Assembly: GCF_000411975.1 (NCBI RefSeq)
Contig: NZ_ASXG01000073.1
Span: 50,356 to 114,355, forward strand
Reading direction: 5' to 3'
From: Amycolatopsis orientalis DSM 43388
GTDB lineage: Bacteria; Actinomycetota; Actinomycetes; Mycobacteriales; Pseudonocardiaceae
DNA length: 64,000 bases
The position numbers and the translations under genes were made by a program. Below are positions 42,334-51,110 of the stretch, in pieces. The notes under the pieces are model-generated. The model ran no database searches. It was not told where the DNA came from and saw only the letters and a list, made by a program, of their open reading frames with translations. Each line of letters starts with the position of its first letter. Position 1 is the stretch's first letter.

Positions 42334-43110
42334 ATGCGTCCACCGTTTCCGTACCTCGCCGACTCGCTCCCCCGCGCCTTCGCCCACCGCGGGTGGCACA
42401 TCGGCGACCTGGAGGGGCTGGAGAACTCGCTGCCGGCGTTCCAGCGCGCGGTCGCCGAGGGGTATCGCTATCTCGAGACCGACGTGCATGCCACCTCCGA
42501 CGGGGTGGTGGTCGTGCACCACGACGCGACGCTCGATCGCACGACGGACGGGCGCGGGGCGATCGCGACGCAGACGTGGGCGCAGCTCAAGGACGTCAAG
42601 ATCGACGGCCGGGCGCCGTTGTCGCGGCTGGAGGATCTGTTCGAGGAGCTGCCGGACGCGTTTTTCAACATCGACGTGAAGGCCGACAGCGCGGTGGTCC
42701 CGTTCGTGCGGGCCCTGGAGCGGACCGGGGCGATCGACCGGGTCGCTGCGGCGTCCTTTTCGGACTCGCGGCTCGCGCGGCTGCGGAAGCTGGCCGGGCC
42801 GAAGCTGCTGACCGCGATGGGGCCGCGGTCGGCGTTCCTGCTGTGGGCGAACGGCTGGGCTCCGCTGCTGCCGATCAGCCGGTTCTCGGCGGGCTGGCTC
42901 GCGCAGGTTCCGGTGCGGCAGGGGCTGTTGAAGGTGGTGGACCAGGCGTTCGTGAAGTCGGCGGTGCGGCGCGGGTTCGAGGTGCACACGTGGACGATCG
43001 ACGACGCGGACCAGATGCGGATGCTGCTGGACCTCGGCGTGCACGGGATCGTCACCGACCGGCCGGACGTCTTGCGCGACGTGCTGCGGGAGCGGGGTGC
43101 GTGGAAGTAG
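42334..43110 (+). CDS. glycerophosphodiester phosphodiesterase
   Basis: This 258-residue GDPD TIM barrel has FAHRGWHIGDLEGLENSL, ETDVHATSDGVVVVHHDATL and NIDVKADSA, with the metal-binding Glu/Asp pair and the two catalytic His. It hydrolyses glycerophosphodiesters to glycerol-3-phosphate and an alcohol. No signal peptide is present. I used ATG 42334; ATG 42316 is an alternative six codons upstream. Confidence 0.92.
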   Translation: MRPPFPYLADSLPRAFAHRGWHIGDLEGLENSLPAFQRAVAEGYRYLETDVHATSDGVVVVHHDATLDRTTDGRGAIATQTWAQLKDVKIDGRAPLSRLEDLFEELPDAFFNIDVKADSAVVPFVRALERTGAIDRVAAASFSDSRLARLRKLAGPKLLTAMGPRSAFLLWANGWAPLLPISRFSAGWLAQVPVRQGLLKVVDQAFVKSAVRRGFEVHTWTIDDADQMRMLLDLGVHGIVTDRPDVLRDVLRERGAWK

Positions 43111-43150
43111 CGGACCGTTCCTGACCGCTACTGCAGGCAGGATCGACGGC

Positions 43151-44149
43151 GTGCCGAAGACGTCCGCGCGGCTGTTGTCGCTGCTTTCGCTGCTCCAGGC
43201 TCGGCGGGATTGGCCGGGCGCGCTGTTGGCCGAGCGGCTGGGGGTCAGTCCGCGCACGGTGCGCCGGGATGTCGATCGGTTGCGGGAACTGGGTTATCCG
43301 ATCGTCACGACGAAGGGCCCGGACGGCGGTTACCGGCTGGACGCGGGTGCGCGGCTTCCTCCGCTGTTGTTCGACGACGACCAGGCGGTCGCGCTGGCGA
43401 TCGCGTTGCGGGCGGCGACCGGGGCGGGGATCGAGGAGGCGGCCAAGCGGGCGTTGCAGACCGTGCGGCAGGTGCTGCCTGCGCGGCTGCGGCACCGCGT
43501 CGACGCGCTGACCTTCACAGCCGTCGAGCATCCCGCGCCCCCGGCGAATCCGCGCACGCTCGTCGCGTTGAGCGCCGCGGTACGCGCTCGGGAGGTGCTG
43601 CGGTTCGATTACGGCCCAGCGGATACGCCGCCTCGGCGGGTGGAGCCGCATCATCTCGTCACCTGGGGCCAGCGCTGGTACCTCGTCGCGTGGGATCTCG
43701 ATCGCGAGGACTGGCGCATCTTTCGCGCGGACCGGATCGCGCCGCGCACGCCCACCGGGCCGAAGTTCGCCGACCGCGGGCTGCCTGATGTCGCCGCGTT
43801 CGTGGCCGCCCGGTTCCGCGGGACGGATTTGTCCGGGGAATGGCCCTGCCGCGGCGAGGTGATCCTGCGTCTCCCGGCGACGGAAGCGGCGAGCTACCTG
43901 CCGGACGCCGTCGTGGAGGCACTCGGGCCGGATCGGTGCCGGGTGAGCTTGGGGGCTTGGTCGTGGCGCGGGCTGGCCGCGTCGTGCGGCCGGGTCGACG
44001 CCGATGTCGAGGTCGTCGGCCCGGCCGAACTCGCCGAAGCGTTCCGGCAGCTCGCCGCGCGTTACGCGGCGGCGGGGCGGGTCAGCGCGGAGCCTTGCCT
44101 TCCCACGCGGCCTTCCACGTCTTCGGACCCAGCCGGCCCGAATCGTTGA
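43151..44149 (+). CDS. YafY-type HTH/WYL domain regulator
   Basis: This 332-residue protein has an N-terminal winged HTH (LSLLQARRDWPGALLAERLG, SPRTVRRDVDRL), a WYL domain (VTWGQRWYLVAWDLDREDWR) and a WCX tail. WYL regulators bind nucleic-acid or small ligands and often act in DNA damage or defence. The start is GTG 43151. The 3' end overlaps the converging transglycosylase gene by 68 bases, so one of the two ends may be longer than necessary. Confidence 0.9.
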   Translation: MPKTSARLLSLLSLLQARRDWPGALLAERLGVSPRTVRRDVDRLRELGYPIVTTKGPDGGYRLDAGARLPPLLFDDDQAVALAIALRAATGAGIEEAAKRALQTVRQVLPARLRHRVDALTFTAVEHPAPPANPRTLVALSAAVRAREVLRFDYGPADTPPRRVEPHHLVTWGQRWYLVAWDLDREDWRIFRADRIAPRTPTGPKFADRGLPDVAAFVAARFRGTDLSGEWPCRGEVILRLPATEAASYLPDAVVEALGPDRCRVSLGAWSWRGLAASCGRVDADVEVVGPAELAEAFRQLAARYAAAGRVSAEPCLPTRPSTSSDPAGPNR

Positions 44150-44786
44150 TGCCGTTGGCGCGCTGCAGGTCCAGGACCGCGGTGCGGGTCTTGTCGTAGT
44201 AGCAGCCGGTGCCGTTGAAGCCGTAGCCGAAGGCGTTCATCCGCAGCTGGAAGGTGCGCAGTGCGGGCGCGCAGTCGCCGTAGGCGTAGACGAGGCCGGG
44301 CCAGGCGGGGGTCGCGCCGGGCGGTCCGGGAGGCGGGGCGGGCTGCGGTTGGGGCGCGGGCGGGGTCGGAACTCCGCCGCCGCCGATGTAGGCGGCCTCT
44401 TCCCAGGAGGGGACGCGTTTGCTGCGCGCGTCGCCGTCGTTGGACAGGCCGAGCATGCCGCCGCATTCCCAGGGCTGCCAGCCGCGCATCCGGTACAGGT
44501 AGAGCGCGCGGTAGTCCTGCTCGCGGGGGCTGGCCTGGTCGGGGCGGCCCTGGCCGCCGACGCTGCGCCAGGTGGGGAGGTCGAACTGGTAGGCGCCGTA
44601 GTAGCCGTTGCCGGTGTTGATCGAGTAGCGGCCGCTCGACTCGCACATGCGGAGCTTGGCCCAGGTGCCGGAGGCGGGGTCCGCGGAGGCGGCGCCGGTG
44701 ACGACGAGTTCCATGCCGAGGACGGCGACGACGAGCAGCAAGGCTCTCGCGGCGGCCCGTCTGGCAGTGCGAACGCGGTTGGTCAT
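44082..44786 (-). CDS. Rpf-like transglycosylase with peptidoglycan-binding domain
   Basis: This 234-residue secreted protein has a signal peptide (residues 1-36), an Rpf/transglycosylase domain (about 40-120: TWAKLRMCESSGRYSI with the catalytic Glu, then YYGAYQFDLPTWRSVGG), a Pro-rich linker (about 140-170) and a C-terminal peptidoglycan-binding-like domain (LRTFQLRMNAFGY; VLDLQRANGINDSGRLG). It cleaves or remodels peptidoglycan outside the cell. ATG 44786 begins MTNRVRTARRAA. Confidence 0.9.
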   Translation of the reverse strand: MTNRVRTARRAAARALLLVVAVLGMELVVTGAASADPASGTWAKLRMCESSGRYSINTGNGYYGAYQFDLPTWRSVGGQGRPDQASPREQDYRALYLYRMRGWQPWECGGMLGLSNDGDARSKRVPSWEEAAYIGGGGVPTPPAPQPQPAPPPGPPGATPAWPGLVYAYGDCAPALRTFQLRMNAFGYGFNGTGCYYDKTRTAVLDLQRANGINDSGRLGPKTWKAAWEGKAPR

Positions 44787-45036
44787 GCCACGCACACTAA
44801 GCACGCGGCTCATGGACCACAAGAGTCACACCACGCACAGCAGTCTCACATGACACGCCCGGATCTGCCCGTAGCGACACGCCCGGGCCGGCGTGTCGCG
44901 CGTTTCTCCGCACGGCGTGGCGGGAACCGGAAGCGACGAACCGGACACGGTTTGCCCCCTTCGGCGGTGCCGACCGGGCCCGCGCCAGTAATGTCCGCCG
45001 CGACCTGGAGATTCGCGACCGAACGAGGAGCCGTGG

Positions 45037-46437
45037 ATGACGCTGGCCGAGGCCCGGGACAGCAAGCGGGAACGGTGGGGCTGGTACTTCTACGACTGGG
45101 CCAACTCGCCGTTCTATTCGTCGGTGACGACGGTGTTCGGGGCGCTGTACATGAGCACTGTGGCGGCCGCGGACGCGAAGCAGAACATCACCCTTAACGG
45201 GGACAGGGCTTGCCTCAACGCTGCCGGCGCGGACGACAAGCTCAACCACTGCGACGTGTCGCTGTTCGGGCTCCACTTCCCTGCCGGTTCGCTGTGGGGC
45301 TACCTGCTGTCGGTGGCGACGGTGGTGCAGGTCCTGGTGTTGCCGATCGCGGGCGCGGTGGCCGACCGCAGCCGCAACAAGCGCAAGATCCTCGGCGGGT
45401 TCGCCGTGCTGGGCGCGGCGGCGTCGGCGCTGATGTTCTTCATGGCCGGTTCGGACTGGCAGCTGGGCGCGGCGATGTTCGTCCTCGCGAACATCGGCTA
45501 CGGCGGATCGCTGGTCGTCTACTACTCGTTCCTGGTGGACATCGCGACGCCGGACGAGCGCGACGACGTGTCGGCGAAGGGCTGGGCGTTCGGGTATCTC
45601 GGCGGCGGGCTCGCGCTCGCCTTGCAGCTCGCCTTCTACCTCAGCCGCGAGTCCCTCGGCGTCGACACCGGGCTCGCGGTGCGGATCTGCTTCCTCACCT
45701 CGGGCATCTGGTGGGCCGTCTTCACCGTCCCGACGCTGCGACGGCTTCCCCGCGTCCACGTGCCGGCCGCGACTCAGCGCGGGGTTTCGGTGCTGCGGGC
45801 CGGTTTCCGCGAGCTCCGCCAGACGCTCGGCGAGGCGAAGGCGTATCCGCTCACGCTCGCCTTCCTCGGCAGCTACCTGCTCTTCGCGGACGGGATCAAC
45901 ACTGTCGTCACGGTCTCGGCGCAGTACGGGAAGGACGAGCTGCGGTTCTCCGACGAGGTGTTGATCATCACGGTGCTGGTGATCCAGTTCCTCGCCTACG
46001 CCGGCGGCGTGCTGCACGGACTGCTCGCGCGCCGCCTGGGCGCGAAACGGACGATCTTGGTCAGTCTCGTGCTGTGGGTCGTGGTGCTCGGCGGGGCGTA
46101 CTTCGTGCAGCCGAAGCAGCCGCTGCAGTTCTTCGCCGTGGCGATCGGCATCGGGCTGGTGCTGGGCGGGACGAACGCGCTGGCCAGGTCGCTGTTCAGC
46201 CAGATGATCCCAGCCGGGAAGGACGCGCAGTACTACTCGCTCTACGTCGTCGGCGAGAAGGGCACGTCGTGGCTGGGGCCGCTGGTGTTCGCCGGCGTCG
46301 GGCAGGCGACCGGGTCGTTCCGGCTGGCGATCGTCGCGCTCGTGGTGTTCTTCGTGCTCGGGTTCGCGTTCGTCGCGCTCGTGCCGGTGCGGCGCGCGAT
46401 CGCGGCCGCCGGCAACCGTCCGCCGGAGGTGCTGTGA
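45037..46437 (+). CDS. MFS transporter, UMF1 (Atg22-like) type
   Basis: This 466-residue protein has about twelve transmembrane helices and the UMF1 hallmarks FYDWANSPFYSSVTTVF at the N-terminus and GYGGSLVVYYSFLVDIA in the middle. Yeast Atg22 exports amino acids from the vacuole; bacterial members are uncharacterised. A long hydrophilic loop after helix 1 holds two Cys (ACLNAAG; NHCDVSL). The start is ATG 45037. Thymidine kinase follows after 22 bases on the same strand. Confidence 0.92.
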   Translation: MTLAEARDSKRERWGWYFYDWANSPFYSSVTTVFGALYMSTVAAADAKQNITLNGDRACLNAAGADDKLNHCDVSLFGLHFPAGSLWGYLLSVATVVQVLVLPIAGAVADRSRNKRKILGGFAVLGAAASALMFFMAGSDWQLGAAMFVLANIGYGGSLVVYYSFLVDIATPDERDDVSAKGWAFGYLGGGLALALQLAFYLSRESLGVDTGLAVRICFLTSGIWWAVFTVPTLRRLPRVHVPAATQRGVSVLRAGFRELRQTLGEAKAYPLTLAFLGSYLLFADGINTVVTVSAQYGKDELRFSDEVLIITVLVIQFLAYAGGVLHGLLARRLGAKRTILVSLVLWVVVLGGAYFVQPKQPLQFFAVAIGIGLVLGGTNALARSLFSQMIPAGKDAQYYSLYVVGEKGTSWLGPLVFAGVGQATGSFRLAIVALVVFFVLGFAFVALVPVRRAIAAAGNRPPEVL

Positions 46438-46459
46438 GGCCCCGATAGGGTCGGTCGTC

Positions 46460-47224
46460 GTGACCGCTGCAGACGACGTTGCGCTCGACGACGACCCCAC
46501 CGACGCGCTTTCCGCGGCCCCGCCCGCCGGAGCCCGGCGCAACGGTCCCGCGCGGGGGCGGCTGAAGTTCTGCTACGGCCCGATGGACTGCGGGAAGTCG
46601 ACGCTCGCGCTGCAGATCGACCACAACCACGCGCGCCAGGGCCGCCGCGGCCTGGTCCTGGTCCGGCACGACCGGTCCGGCGCGCCGCAGATCACCAGCC
46701 GGATCGGCATCGTCCGGCGGGCGACCGAGGTCGGAACCGGCACCGACATCCGGGACCTGGTGCGCGAGCAGTGGGCGCGCGGGCAGCACGTGGACTACGT
46801 GATCGTGGACGAGGCGCAGTTCCTCTCCCCCGCGCAGGTCGACCAGCTCGCCGAACTCGCCGACGAGGCGGGCATCGACGTTTACTGCTTCGGCATCGCG
46901 ACCGACTTCCGCTCCCGGTTGTTCCCGGGAGCCGCGCGGCTGTTCGAGATCGCCGACGAGCTCCAGCCGGTCCAGGTCGAGGTGCTGTGCTGGTGCGGGC
47001 TGCCCGGCCGGTTCAACGCGCGGGTGCGCGACGACGTGATTCTCCGCGAGGGCGACACCGTTGTGGTGGCGGATACCGAACACTCTGTAGTTGAATCTTC
47101 AGCTTCAGCACGGTCTGATGCCGAAACGGTCACGGTCCGTTATCAGGTACTGTGCCGTCGCCACTTCCGGTCCGGGGATCTGGGACCCGCCGCCGCCCAG
47201 CACGGTCAGTTACGGTTGTCCTAG
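46460..47224 (+). CDS. tdk: thymidine kinase
   Basis: This 254-residue type II thymidine kinase has the P-loop CYGPMDCGKSTLA (about 38-50), VIVDEAQFLSP, a Tyr/Phe substrate region and a zinc-binding set of Cys (LCWCGLPG and LCRRHF) as in this group. It phosphorylates thymidine in the salvage pathway. The N-terminal 30 residues are a non-conserved Asp/Pro/Ala leader. The start is GTG 46460. Confidence 0.93.
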   Translation: MTAADDVALDDDPTDALSAAPPAGARRNGPARGRLKFCYGPMDCGKSTLALQIDHNHARQGRRGLVLVRHDRSGAPQITSRIGIVRRATEVGTGTDIRDLVREQWARGQHVDYVIVDEAQFLSPAQVDQLAELADEAGIDVYCFGIATDFRSRLFPGAARLFEIADELQPVQVEVLCWCGLPGRFNARVRDDVILREGDTVVVADTEHSVVESSASARSDAETVTVRYQVLCRRHFRSGDLGPAAAQHGQLRLS

Positions 47225-47367
47225 CGCTAACCTAACTAGCCCGACTGGGGGATATCCGCACTAAGAAGGCGGTATCCGCGTCACGTCAGAGGGCGAAACG
47301 ACTCCCTCTGGAGGAAGCTGAAGACCACGGGTGACGCAGCTCATCGTGAGCAGTGACATGGCGTGCC

Positions 47368-47394
47368 GGGAATCTCTCGGGCACTGTGTTCGTT
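47368..47394 (+). promoter_or_regulatory. SigR/SigH-type promoter of rbpA
   Basis: GGGAAT (47368-47373) and GTT (47392-47394) are separated by exactly 18 bases, which matches the actinobacterial oxidative-stress ECF consensus. rbpA is a known SigR target in Streptomyces. A short hairpin (AGGGTG/CACCCT, 47399-47415) lies in the leader. Confidence 0.8.
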
Positions 47395-47450
47395 GCATAG
47401 GGTGAGCATCACCCTGGCTCCACCCGGAGCTGACTGAAAGGAATCCCACT

Positions 47451-47798
47451 ATGGCCGACCGTGTTCTCCGTGGAAGCCGGCTGGGAGCGGTCAGCTACGA
47501 GACCGACCGCAATCACGACCTCGCTCCGCGCCGTACCGTGCGCTACTCCTGCCCCAAGAACCACGAGTTCGAGGTGCCGTTCTCCGACGACGCCGAGATC
47601 CCGACGGTGTGGGAGTGCCGCCTGCACGGCAGCGAATCCGAGATCGTCGACGGCGGGCAGCCCGAGCAGAAAAAGGTCAAGCCCCCCAGGACGCACTGGG
47701 ACATGCTGCTGGAGCGCCGCTCCATCCCCGAGCTCGAGGACCTGCTGAACGAACGTCTCGCCGAGCTCAAGGGACGCCGGACCAGCCGGTCCGCTTGA
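47451..47798 (+). CDS. rbpA: RNA polymerase-binding protein RbpA
   Basis: This 115-residue protein has the RbpA core RGSRLGAVSYETDRNHDLAPR, the zinc domain with CPKNHEFEVPFSD and WECRLHG, and the sigma-interacting end RTHWDMLLERRSIPELEDLL. It binds the primary sigma factor and RNA polymerase and helps open-complex formation. The ATG at 47451 has a GAAAGGAATCCC site, a SigR-like promoter upstream and a terminator downstream. Confidence 0.97.
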   Translation: MADRVLRGSRLGAVSYETDRNHDLAPRRTVRYSCPKNHEFEVPFSDDAEIPTVWECRLHGSESEIVDGGQPEQKKVKPPRTHWDMLLERRSIPELEDLLNERLAELKGRRTSRSA

Positions 47799-47832
47799 GC
47801 CTCGGCCAGTAGCTGGCTCCCACCACCGAACA

Positions 47833-47871
47833 GGAACGGCCCCCGCGACCTCCCCCCGCGGGGGCCGTTCC
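47833..47871 (+). terminator. rbpA terminator
   Basis: GGAACGGCCCCCGCG (47833-47847) pairs perfectly with CGCGGGGGCCGTTCC (47857-47871) around a 9-base loop. It lies between rbpA and the converging MFS gene and has no T-run. Confidence 0.85.
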
Positions 47872-47898
47872 GCGTCCGCGGCGGGTTTCGGCGCCGGC

Positions 47899-49080
47899 TC
47901 AGGACGTTTTCACGGGCGTCCGCCGCCCTTCCGCTGCGTACCGCCGGGCAGCGAACCACACCGCGAACGCGCACGCGGCGAACGCCGCGCCCACGACGGC
48001 AGAGCCGGTCCAGCCCGCCGCGGCGAACGCGGTGGTCGTCGCGGCCGCGCCCAGGGCGGAGCCGAGCGAGTAGAAGATCATGTAGCCGCCGATGACGCTG
48101 CTGGTGCGATCGGGATGCGCTGCGGTGAGCAAGTGCTGGTTGCTGACATGCACCGCCTGCACCGCGAAATCGAGCGCCAGCACGCCCAGGGCCAACAGCC
48201 ACAGCGACGGCTGTCCGATCGCGAGCCACGACACTGTCAGCAGGATCAGCGCGCCGCCGGTGACGAGGCTCGCGCGTCCGCGGTCGGCCCAACGTCCGGC
48301 GCGGGCGGCGCCGAGGGCACCGGCCAGGCCGACCAATCCGAACAACCCGATCTGCGCGGTGCTCAGGCGCCACGGGTCCCCGGCGAGAGGCAGCGACAGG
48401 CCGCTCCACAGCGTGCCGAACGACGCGAACAGGAAGAACGCGATCAGGCCCCTCGAGAGGAACAGCGGCTCGCGAAACCGGCCGCCGAGCGAAGCCAGCA
48501 CGTCCCGGTACGTGGTGCCGGCGCGGCGCGGATCCGGCGGCATCGTCTTGAGCACCAGCCCGGCGAGCGTCGCGAGCAGCACGGCGAGCGCGACATAGAC
48601 GCTGCGCCAACCCCAGAGGCCGGCCAGTGCCCCGGCGGCGACCCGGGCGCCCAGGATGCCGATCACCACGCCGGAGGTCACGACGCCGAGAGTGCGCCCG
48701 CGTTCGTCCGAAGTGGACAGAGCGGCGGCATAGGCGACGGTCGTCTGCACGACCACCGCGAACAGGCCCGCGAGCACGAGCCCGGTCAGCAGCAGCCAGG
48801 TGTGCGTCGCGACCGCGGCCAAGCCGGCGCCGACTGCGGTGAGCAGCAGGTGCGCGGCGATGAGTGCGCGGCGGTCGACGAGATCGCCCAGCGGGACCAG
48901 CGCGGCGAGCCCGGCCAGGTAGCCGAGCTGCCCGGCGGCGACGACCCAGCCCAGGCCGGCCTCCGGCAGGCCGAGGTCCCTGCCGATCTCGGCCAGAACC
49001 GGCTGAGCGGCGTAAATGCTCGCGACGGCGACCGCGCACACCGCGGCGAACACCGTCCGGCGGCCCGTGGTCAGGCCCAT
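47899..49080 (-). CDS. MFS transporter
   Basis: This 393-residue protein has about twelve hydrophobic segments and the MFS loop motif GDLVDRRALIAAHLL; the second half has GRWADRGRASLVTGG. It looks like a drug or metabolite exporter. It is divergent from an HxlR regulator whose operator candidate lies in the intergene. The ATG at 49080 begins MGLTTGRRTVF; an open frame runs further upstream but into the regulatory region. Confidence 0.88.
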   Translation of the reverse strand: MGLTTGRRTVFAAVCAVAVASIYAAQPVLAEIGRDLGLPEAGLGWVVAAGQLGYLAGLAALVPLGDLVDRRALIAAHLLLTAVGAGLAAVATHTWLLLTGLVLAGLFAVVVQTTVAYAAALSTSDERGRTLGVVTSGVVIGILGARVAAGALAGLWGWRSVYVALAVLLATLAGLVLKTMPPDPRRAGTTYRDVLASLGGRFREPLFLSRGLIAFFLFASFGTLWSGLSLPLAGDPWRLSTAQIGLFGLVGLAGALGAARAGRWADRGRASLVTGGALILLTVSWLAIGQPSLWLLALGVLALDFAVQAVHVSNQHLLTAAHPDRTSSVIGGYMIFYSLGSALGAAATTTAFAAAGWTGSAVVGAAFAACAFAVWFAARRYAAEGRRTPVKTS

Positions 49081-49102
49081 GACTCCCCCAATCAGTAGCG
49101 AA

Positions 49103-49139
49103 TTGCAACCAATCGCACCGTACGGCAGAATGGTTTCAA
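49103..49139. promoter_or_regulatory. inverted repeat between MFS and HxlR genes
   Basis: TTGCAACCA (49103-49111) and TGGTTTCAA (49131-49139) are inverted at 8 of 9 positions, 19 bases apart. HxlR proteins bind such sites, so autoregulation and control of the MFS gene are likely. Confidence 0.6.
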
Positions 49140-49168
49140 AGAGCAACTCATCGAGGAGGCAGCCGATC

Positions 49169-49606
49169 GTGGGCGAGAACCCGGCCTGGACCGACCCGTC
49201 GTGCCCGGTGGCCCGCACCCTGGACCTCGTCGGCGACCGGTGGAGCCTGCTGATCGTGCGCGACGCGATGGACGGCGCGCGGGCGTTCACCGACTTCCAG
49301 CAGCGGACCGGCATCGCGCGCAACATCCTCGCCGACCGGCTGCGCCGCCTGGTCGACCGCGGCGTCCTCGACCGGCGGACCGCCGAGTCGGGCAAGCGGC
49401 AGGTCTACTCGCTCACCGCCGCGGGACGGGACCTGTTCACCGTCGTCGTCGCCCTCCGCCAGTGGGGCGAGCGGCACGCCTTCTCCCCCGGCGAAGACCA
49501 CTCCGTGCTCGTCGACGAGGCCGGGCGGCCGATCCCGCCGCTCCGGCCGGTCGCGGCCAGCGGTGCGCCGGTCGGCGTCGAGACGACCTCGGTGCGCAAA
49601 ATCTGA
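49169..49606 (+). CDS. HxlR family transcriptional regulator
   Basis: This 145-residue protein has the N-terminal Cys in SCPVARTLDLVGDRWSLLIV, which is the redox-sensing position of HypR/HxlR proteins, and the wing FTDFQQRTGIARNILADRLRR. The GTG at 49169 follows a GAGGAGGC site. It is divergent from an MFS transporter and probably derepresses it in response to electrophiles. Confidence 0.9.
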   Translation: MGENPAWTDPSCPVARTLDLVGDRWSLLIVRDAMDGARAFTDFQQRTGIARNILADRLRRLVDRGVLDRRTAESGKRQVYSLTAAGRDLFTVVVALRQWGERHAFSPGEDHSVLVDEAGRPIPPLRPVAASGAPVGVETTSVRKI

Positions 49607-49660
49607 CTCCCGCTCGCCCCTTGTCTGGGCGACGCGACAGCCTTACAGTCAACGTACTGC

Positions 49661-49685
49661 TTGATAAAGGGATCGGTTGATAAAG
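49661..49685 (+). promoter_or_regulatory. TTGATAAAG direct repeats before the ArsR gene
   Basis: TTGATAAAG occurs at 49661-49669 and 49677-49685, the second copy touching the ATG. The spacing of 16 bases and position right at the start codon suggest an autoregulatory site. The function is inferred. Confidence 0.45.
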
Positions 49686-50030
49686 ATGTCCGTTGACAAC
49701 GTAGAGGACCGGCTGGACCGGGCGTTCACCGCGCTGGGCGACCCGATCCGGCGCGCGCTGATCGCCCGGCTCTCGCGCGGCGAAGCGACGGTGAACGAAC
49801 TGGCCGAGCCGTTCCCGGTGACGAAGCAAGCCGTCTCACGGCACGTCCAGGTGCTGGAGGCGGCCGGGCTGATCACGCGCAGCCGCGACGGCCAGCGCCG
49901 CCCGTGCCATCTCAACGCGGCCGCTCTCGAAGAGCTGACCAGCTGGATCGACACCTACCGGCTGAACCGCGAACGCGACTTCCGCCGCCTCGACAGCCTT
50001 CTCGAAGAGACCAAGGAGCAGGACCGATGA
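49686..50030 (+). CDS. ArsR-type HTH regulator
   Basis: This 114-residue winged-helix protein has FTALGDPIRRALIARLSRGE and PVTKQAVSRHVQVLEAAGLI, the ArsR core of the SdpR/YuzN-like group, without Cys metal ligands. ATG 49686 is used. Its stop overlaps the next gene, an AHSA1-RibD fusion, by four bases. ArsR-AHSA1 pairs are a standard arrangement. Confidence 0.9.
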   Translation: MSVDNVEDRLDRAFTALGDPIRRALIARLSRGEATVNELAEPFPVTKQAVSRHVQVLEAAGLITRSRDGQRRPCHLNAAALEELTSWIDTYRLNRERDFRRLDSLLEETKEQDR

Positions 50031-51103
50031 ACCCGACCACCATCACCGCCCAGCCCGGCAGCCCGTTCATCGAGGTCGTCCGCGAGTTCGACGCGACGCC
50101 CGCCCGGCTGTTCCGCGCCTACACCGACCCCGACCTGGTCACCCGCTGGCTCGGCCCGCGCGACATCGAGATGCGGATCCTCGAATTCGCCGCGCATTCC
50201 GGCGGGGCGTACCGCTACGTGCACGTGGACCCCGACGGCGGCGAGCACGTGTTCCGCGGCGTCTTCCACGCGGTGGACACCGCCGAACGGATAGTCCAGA
50301 CCTTCGAGTACGAGGGCGCGCCGGGCCAGGTCAGCCTGGAAACCCTGGTCTTCGAGGACCTCGGCGGCCGGACGCGGCTGCGGACCCGGTCGGTGTTCCC
50401 GAGCGTCGAGGCCCGCGACGCCATGGTCGCGAGCGGGATGGAGCGCGGGATCCGCGATTCGATGGACCGGCTCGACGAACTCTCGCGCGACACGGGCCAG
50501 CCGGGAGCGAGCCGGGTGGTCGTGGACATCTCGATGTCGCTGGACGGCTACGTCACCGCTCCGGGAGCCGGTCCCGAACACGGGCTCGGCATCGGCGGCG
50601 AACCGCTGCACGCCTGGGTGTCCGACCCGACGCCGCGCGACTCGGAGATCCTGCACCGCTCGTTCGCCGACACCGGCGCGGTGGTCATGGGCCGCGCCAT
50701 GTTTGACGTCGTCGACGGCCCGCACGGCTGGGCCGACGAGGACGGCTACGGCGAGGACCGGATCCCCGCGCCGCCGGTGTTCGTGGTCACCCACTCCCGG
50801 CCCGGGAAAGTCCGGCTGGGCGAACGGTTCCGGTTCGTCACCGACGGCCTGGAGAGCGCGGTCGAGCAGGCCCGGGCGGCCGCGGGCGGCAAGGACGTCA
50901 CCGTGGGCGGCGGCGGGTCGATCGCGTCGCAGGTGCTGTACGCCGGGCTGGCGGACGTGCTGCGGATCCACCTCGCGCCGATCGTCCTCGGCGACGGAAC
51001 CCCGTTGTTCCCCAAGGGAGCTCCCGCGCCGGTGCGGCTGGAGCCGCTCGGTGCGGTGTCGACGCCGGGCGCCGAGCACCTCACCTACCGCGTCCTGGAC
51101 TGA
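50027..51103 (+). CDS. fusion of SRPBCC (AHSA1) and RibD C-terminal/DHFR-like domains
   Basis: This 358-residue protein joins two modules. Residues 1-155 are an AHSA1-type SRPBCC domain (VREFDATPARLFRAYTDPD; VTRWLGPRDIEMRI). Residues 160-358 are a RibD C-terminal reductase (VVVDISMSLDGYVTAPGAG; GRAMFDVVDGP; VGGGGSIASQVL). They are normally separate genes behind an ArsR regulator. One base overlap and the in-frame linker (DTGQPGASR) show it is a true fusion. NADPH-dependent reduction of a ligand carried by the SRPBCC domain is speculation. Confidence 0.9.
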   Translation: MNPTTITAQPGSPFIEVVREFDATPARLFRAYTDPDLVTRWLGPRDIEMRILEFAAHSGGAYRYVHVDPDGGEHVFRGVFHAVDTAERIVQTFEYEGAPGQVSLETLVFEDLGGRTRLRTRSVFPSVEARDAMVASGMERGIRDSMDRLDELSRDTGQPGASRVVVDISMSLDGYVTAPGAGPEHGLGIGGEPLHAWVSDPTPRDSEILHRSFADTGAVVMGRAMFDVVDGPHGWADEDGYGEDRIPAPPVFVVTHSRPGKVRLGERFRFVTDGLESAVEQARAAAGGKDVTVGGGGSIASQVLYAGLADVLRIHLAPIVLGDGTPLFPKGAPAPVRLEPLGAVSTPGAEHLTYRVLD

Positions 51104-51110
51104 AGAACCG

